A program made the translations under genes and the position numbers. Positions 6,440-8,039 of a stretch of 8,039 bases of DNA are shown here, piece by piece (the stretch's first letter is position 1; every line of letters starts with the position of its first letter). The DNA is from Peptococcaceae bacterium. Its GTDB lineage: Bacteria > Bacillota > Peptococcia > Peptococcales > Peptococcaceae. The DNA lies in the NCBI GenBank assembly GCA_017387265.1, contig JAFOFM010000205.1, forward strand, positions 1 through 8,039, given 5' to 3'. The notes beneath the pieces were generated by a model that was given only the letters and a program-made list of their open reading frames with translations, had not been told where the DNA came from and made no database searches.

Positions 6440-8039
6440 AATTCCACTTTTAAATCTGCACGGCTTTCCAAGTGATTATACTGACTTAAATTATCCGCAG
6501 ACGTCACAACGATTTCCCATATTCCGGCACGCGGCAGAATAGCCCCGACTGAACCGCTTGCAACAAATGGTTCACTATAGGATGCACCCAGATAGGATGT
6601 CTGATCCATCAGAACCCCATCCGGACTGTACAGGCTGGCATAACAGCGTCCCATAGCTACTGGATGTTCGAAAGAATTCTGCTGTATCTGCTGTTTTATC
6701 TGCAAAACAGCCGTGATTTCCGTACAGCCATACGGGACCTTTACATACCACGATTTGCTTTGCCCCTGCGGCACCGTTGCTTTCCAGCACAGATTGTCCT
6801 CTTTTGTATATATAATCTGTTCTTCCTTCAGGCCAGAACGTGACAGAATCTGTTTGCAGCTTTGCGGGAATACTCCCATGTGCAGTGTTCCGTAACCCTG
6901 TTCCGATGCTGCAAAGCCAGTATCTTTCGCCCAGATGCTTAGCAGATTTTTCTGCTGCTCAACTGAAAAAGAAAGTTTATTCTGATCTGCCGCCTCCTGT
7001 ATATGGCAAAGCGCAGCCGTGACAATTGCAGCAGAAATACTAGTGCCGTAATCATACATATAATTTTCGCCATACCACCCCGGCACCGTAGCAATTATGC
7101 CAGATGGTGCTACAAGCAGCGGTCCTTCCGTTTTTCCTGGAATGCCTCTGCCACTGTAATCTGCTATAAATGCTTTATTCAGAAAAACTCCTCTGTCCAG
7201 CCTGTACTGTTCAGGATAGCTATAACTACCGACAGCCAAAACACTATCTGCTCTTGCCGGCCATGTAACTGTATTTTTACCAGGACCGTAATTTCCTGCA
7301 GCTGCTATTACCGGAATATCAGCTGCTTCTGCCTGCTGCAAGGATTCCTGAAGTTCTTTGCACATCAGATCATGATGCGGAATACTCAAACTTAAGTTAA
7401 TACAGTCTACTTCATCCCCAATTGCCTGCCGAATTGCCTTAGCCAGATTTTGCTGCGATGCTTCTCCATCACGATTAAAAATTTTATAAATACAAAGCTG
7501 TGCCCGCGGTGCAAGCCCACGATAATCTGTTCCGCTTCCAGCCATTAGCCCTGCCAGAAAAGTTCCATGTCCAAGCGTATCCGCGGTAAACTGCAGATAT
7601 CGTCCATCACTGCTGATAGAAGTTAAAGCCAGGTTCAGCTTTCCGCCATCAGCAGGCAGTGTTAAATGCTGCTGTTGTATCTCATACAGATATAACGGTG
7701 TATCATCAGTGAAATCGCAGTTTCGATTCGTGTCCAGATATACACAGTTATATCCGCTACTGTTTCTGGCTGTTACAAGAACTGCCATCTCTTCGTTTTT
7801 TCCTGTAAGAAATCTAGGCTGCACCGTATTTAAATCCAGAAATGCCAGCCGATATGTTTCAACATCATTGGGAATATTGCCAATCCGATAAACGCTTCCT
7901 CCAGCAGACAGCATATTCCGGTACCGTTCTGCAGCCTGCGTTTCCAGCCGTCCTTCTTCTGTATAATCACGATAAATAACGACCTTAGGCTGTTCGTTCT
8001 CTTCCGTCTGAAATACCACATGACCCAGATCAATTCCGC
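6433..8039 (-). CDS. Subtilisin-family (S8) serine protease, N-terminus beyond window
   Basis: The frame stays open to the right edge and reads GIDLGH before the GTG at 8019. This resembles the end of the S8 motif DTGID..H, so the gene continues upstream and its catalytic Asp is just outside. Numbering from the GTG codon: a long insertion (1-145) with a calcium-loop-like DTNRNCDFTDD (96-106); catalytic His151 in LGHGTFLAGLMAG; oxyanion Asn243 in AAAGNYGPG; catalytic Ser327 in YGTSISAA. The Pro usual two residues after the second Ala of GTSMAAP is absent. Residues about 390-528 form a beta-rich tail (SWYVKVPYG, YASLYSPDG, AGIWEIVVTS). The long Asp-His insertion and the C-terminal domain recall tripeptidyl-peptidase-II-like subtilases; this is inference. 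Whether it has a signal peptide and is secreted cannot be seen. It is convergent with the reductase. Confidence 0.9.
   Translation of the reverse strand, partial: GIDLGHVVFQTEENEQPKVVIYRDYTEEGRLETQAAERYRNMLSAGGSVYRIGNIPNDVETYRLAFLDLNTVQPRFLTGKNEEMAVLVTARNSSGYNCVYLDTNRNCDFTDDTPLYLYEIQQQHLTLPADGGKLNLALTSISSDGRYLQFTADTLGHGTFLAGLMAGSGTDYRGLAPRAQLCIYKIFNRDGEASQQNLAKAIRQAIGDEVDCINLSLSIPHHDLMCKELQESLQQAEAADIPVIAAAGNYGPGKNTVTWPARADSVLAVGSYSYPEQYRLDRGVFLNKAFIADYSGRGIPGKTEGPLLVAPSGIIATVPGWYGENYMYDYGTSISAAIVTAALCHIQEAADQNKLSFSVEQQKNLLSIWAKDTGFAASEQGYGTLHMGVFPQSCKQILSRSGLKEEQIIYTKEDNLCWKATVPQGQSKSWYVKVPYGCTEITAVLQIKQQIQQNSFEHPVAMGRCYASLYSPDGVLMDQTSYLGASYSEPFVASGSVGAILPRAGIWEIVVTSADNLSQYNHLESRADLKVELK

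Noticed and set aside
8017..8019. GTG as the start of the protease gene
   Set aside because: The frame stays open upstream to the window edge and reads GIDLGH, which resembles the S8 Asp motif, and no ribosome binding site precedes the GTG. It is an internal valine codon.

Overview
The window looks like ordinary core-genome DNA from a Firmicute of moderate GC, probably an anaerobe of the Clostridia or Negativicutes type. This is inferred from four things: Gram-positive-style AG-rich ribosome binding sites, U-tailed hairpin terminators, the cluster order fba - transaldolase - glpX - rho (which resembles the Bacillus fbaA-ywjH-murZ-glpX-rho-rpmE region), and a CoA-disulfide reductase fused to a rhodanese domain. 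No mobile element, CRISPR array, tRNA or rRNA was seen.

Minus strand, 4642 down to about 540: a probable operon of central carbon metabolism that ends in rho. An extended -10 promoter (4614-4642) leads into class II fructose-bisphosphate aldolase (fba), a small transaldolase of the FSA/TalC family, GlpX-type class II fructose-1,6-bisphosphatase, and transcription termination factor Rho. The three enzymes all act on fructose phosphates: Fba joins and splits F1,6BP, GlpX removes a phosphate to give F6P, and the transaldolase exchanges F6P carbon with the pentose phosphate pool. A 12-bp hairpin lies between glpX and the rho ribosome binding site and may attenuate rho. Rho begins with TTG and is followed by a perfect 13-bp intrinsic terminator.

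Left edge (1-438, minus): the first 146 codons of an unrecognised hydrophobic membrane protein, cut by the window edge. It has its own ribosome binding site and a possible promoter.

Plus strand, 4735-6384: a CoA-disulfide reductase/NADH-dependent persulfide reductase with a C-terminal rhodanese domain, transcribed divergently from fba. It has a role in thiol and sulfur redox handling.

Right edge (6433-8039, minus): a large subtilisin-family (S8) serine protease, convergent with the reductase and sharing a bidirectional terminator with it. Its N-terminus, including the catalytic Asp, lies just outside the window. The visible part has a long Asp-to-His insertion with a calcium-loop-like motif and a beta-rich C-terminal region, an architecture reminiscent of tripeptidyl-peptidase-II-like subtilases.

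Every stretch over 100 bases without a gene (439-580 and 4577-4734) is explained by promoters, ribosome binding sites and terminators. I found no convincing undescribed system; the most checkable oddities are the rho leader hairpin and the protease.
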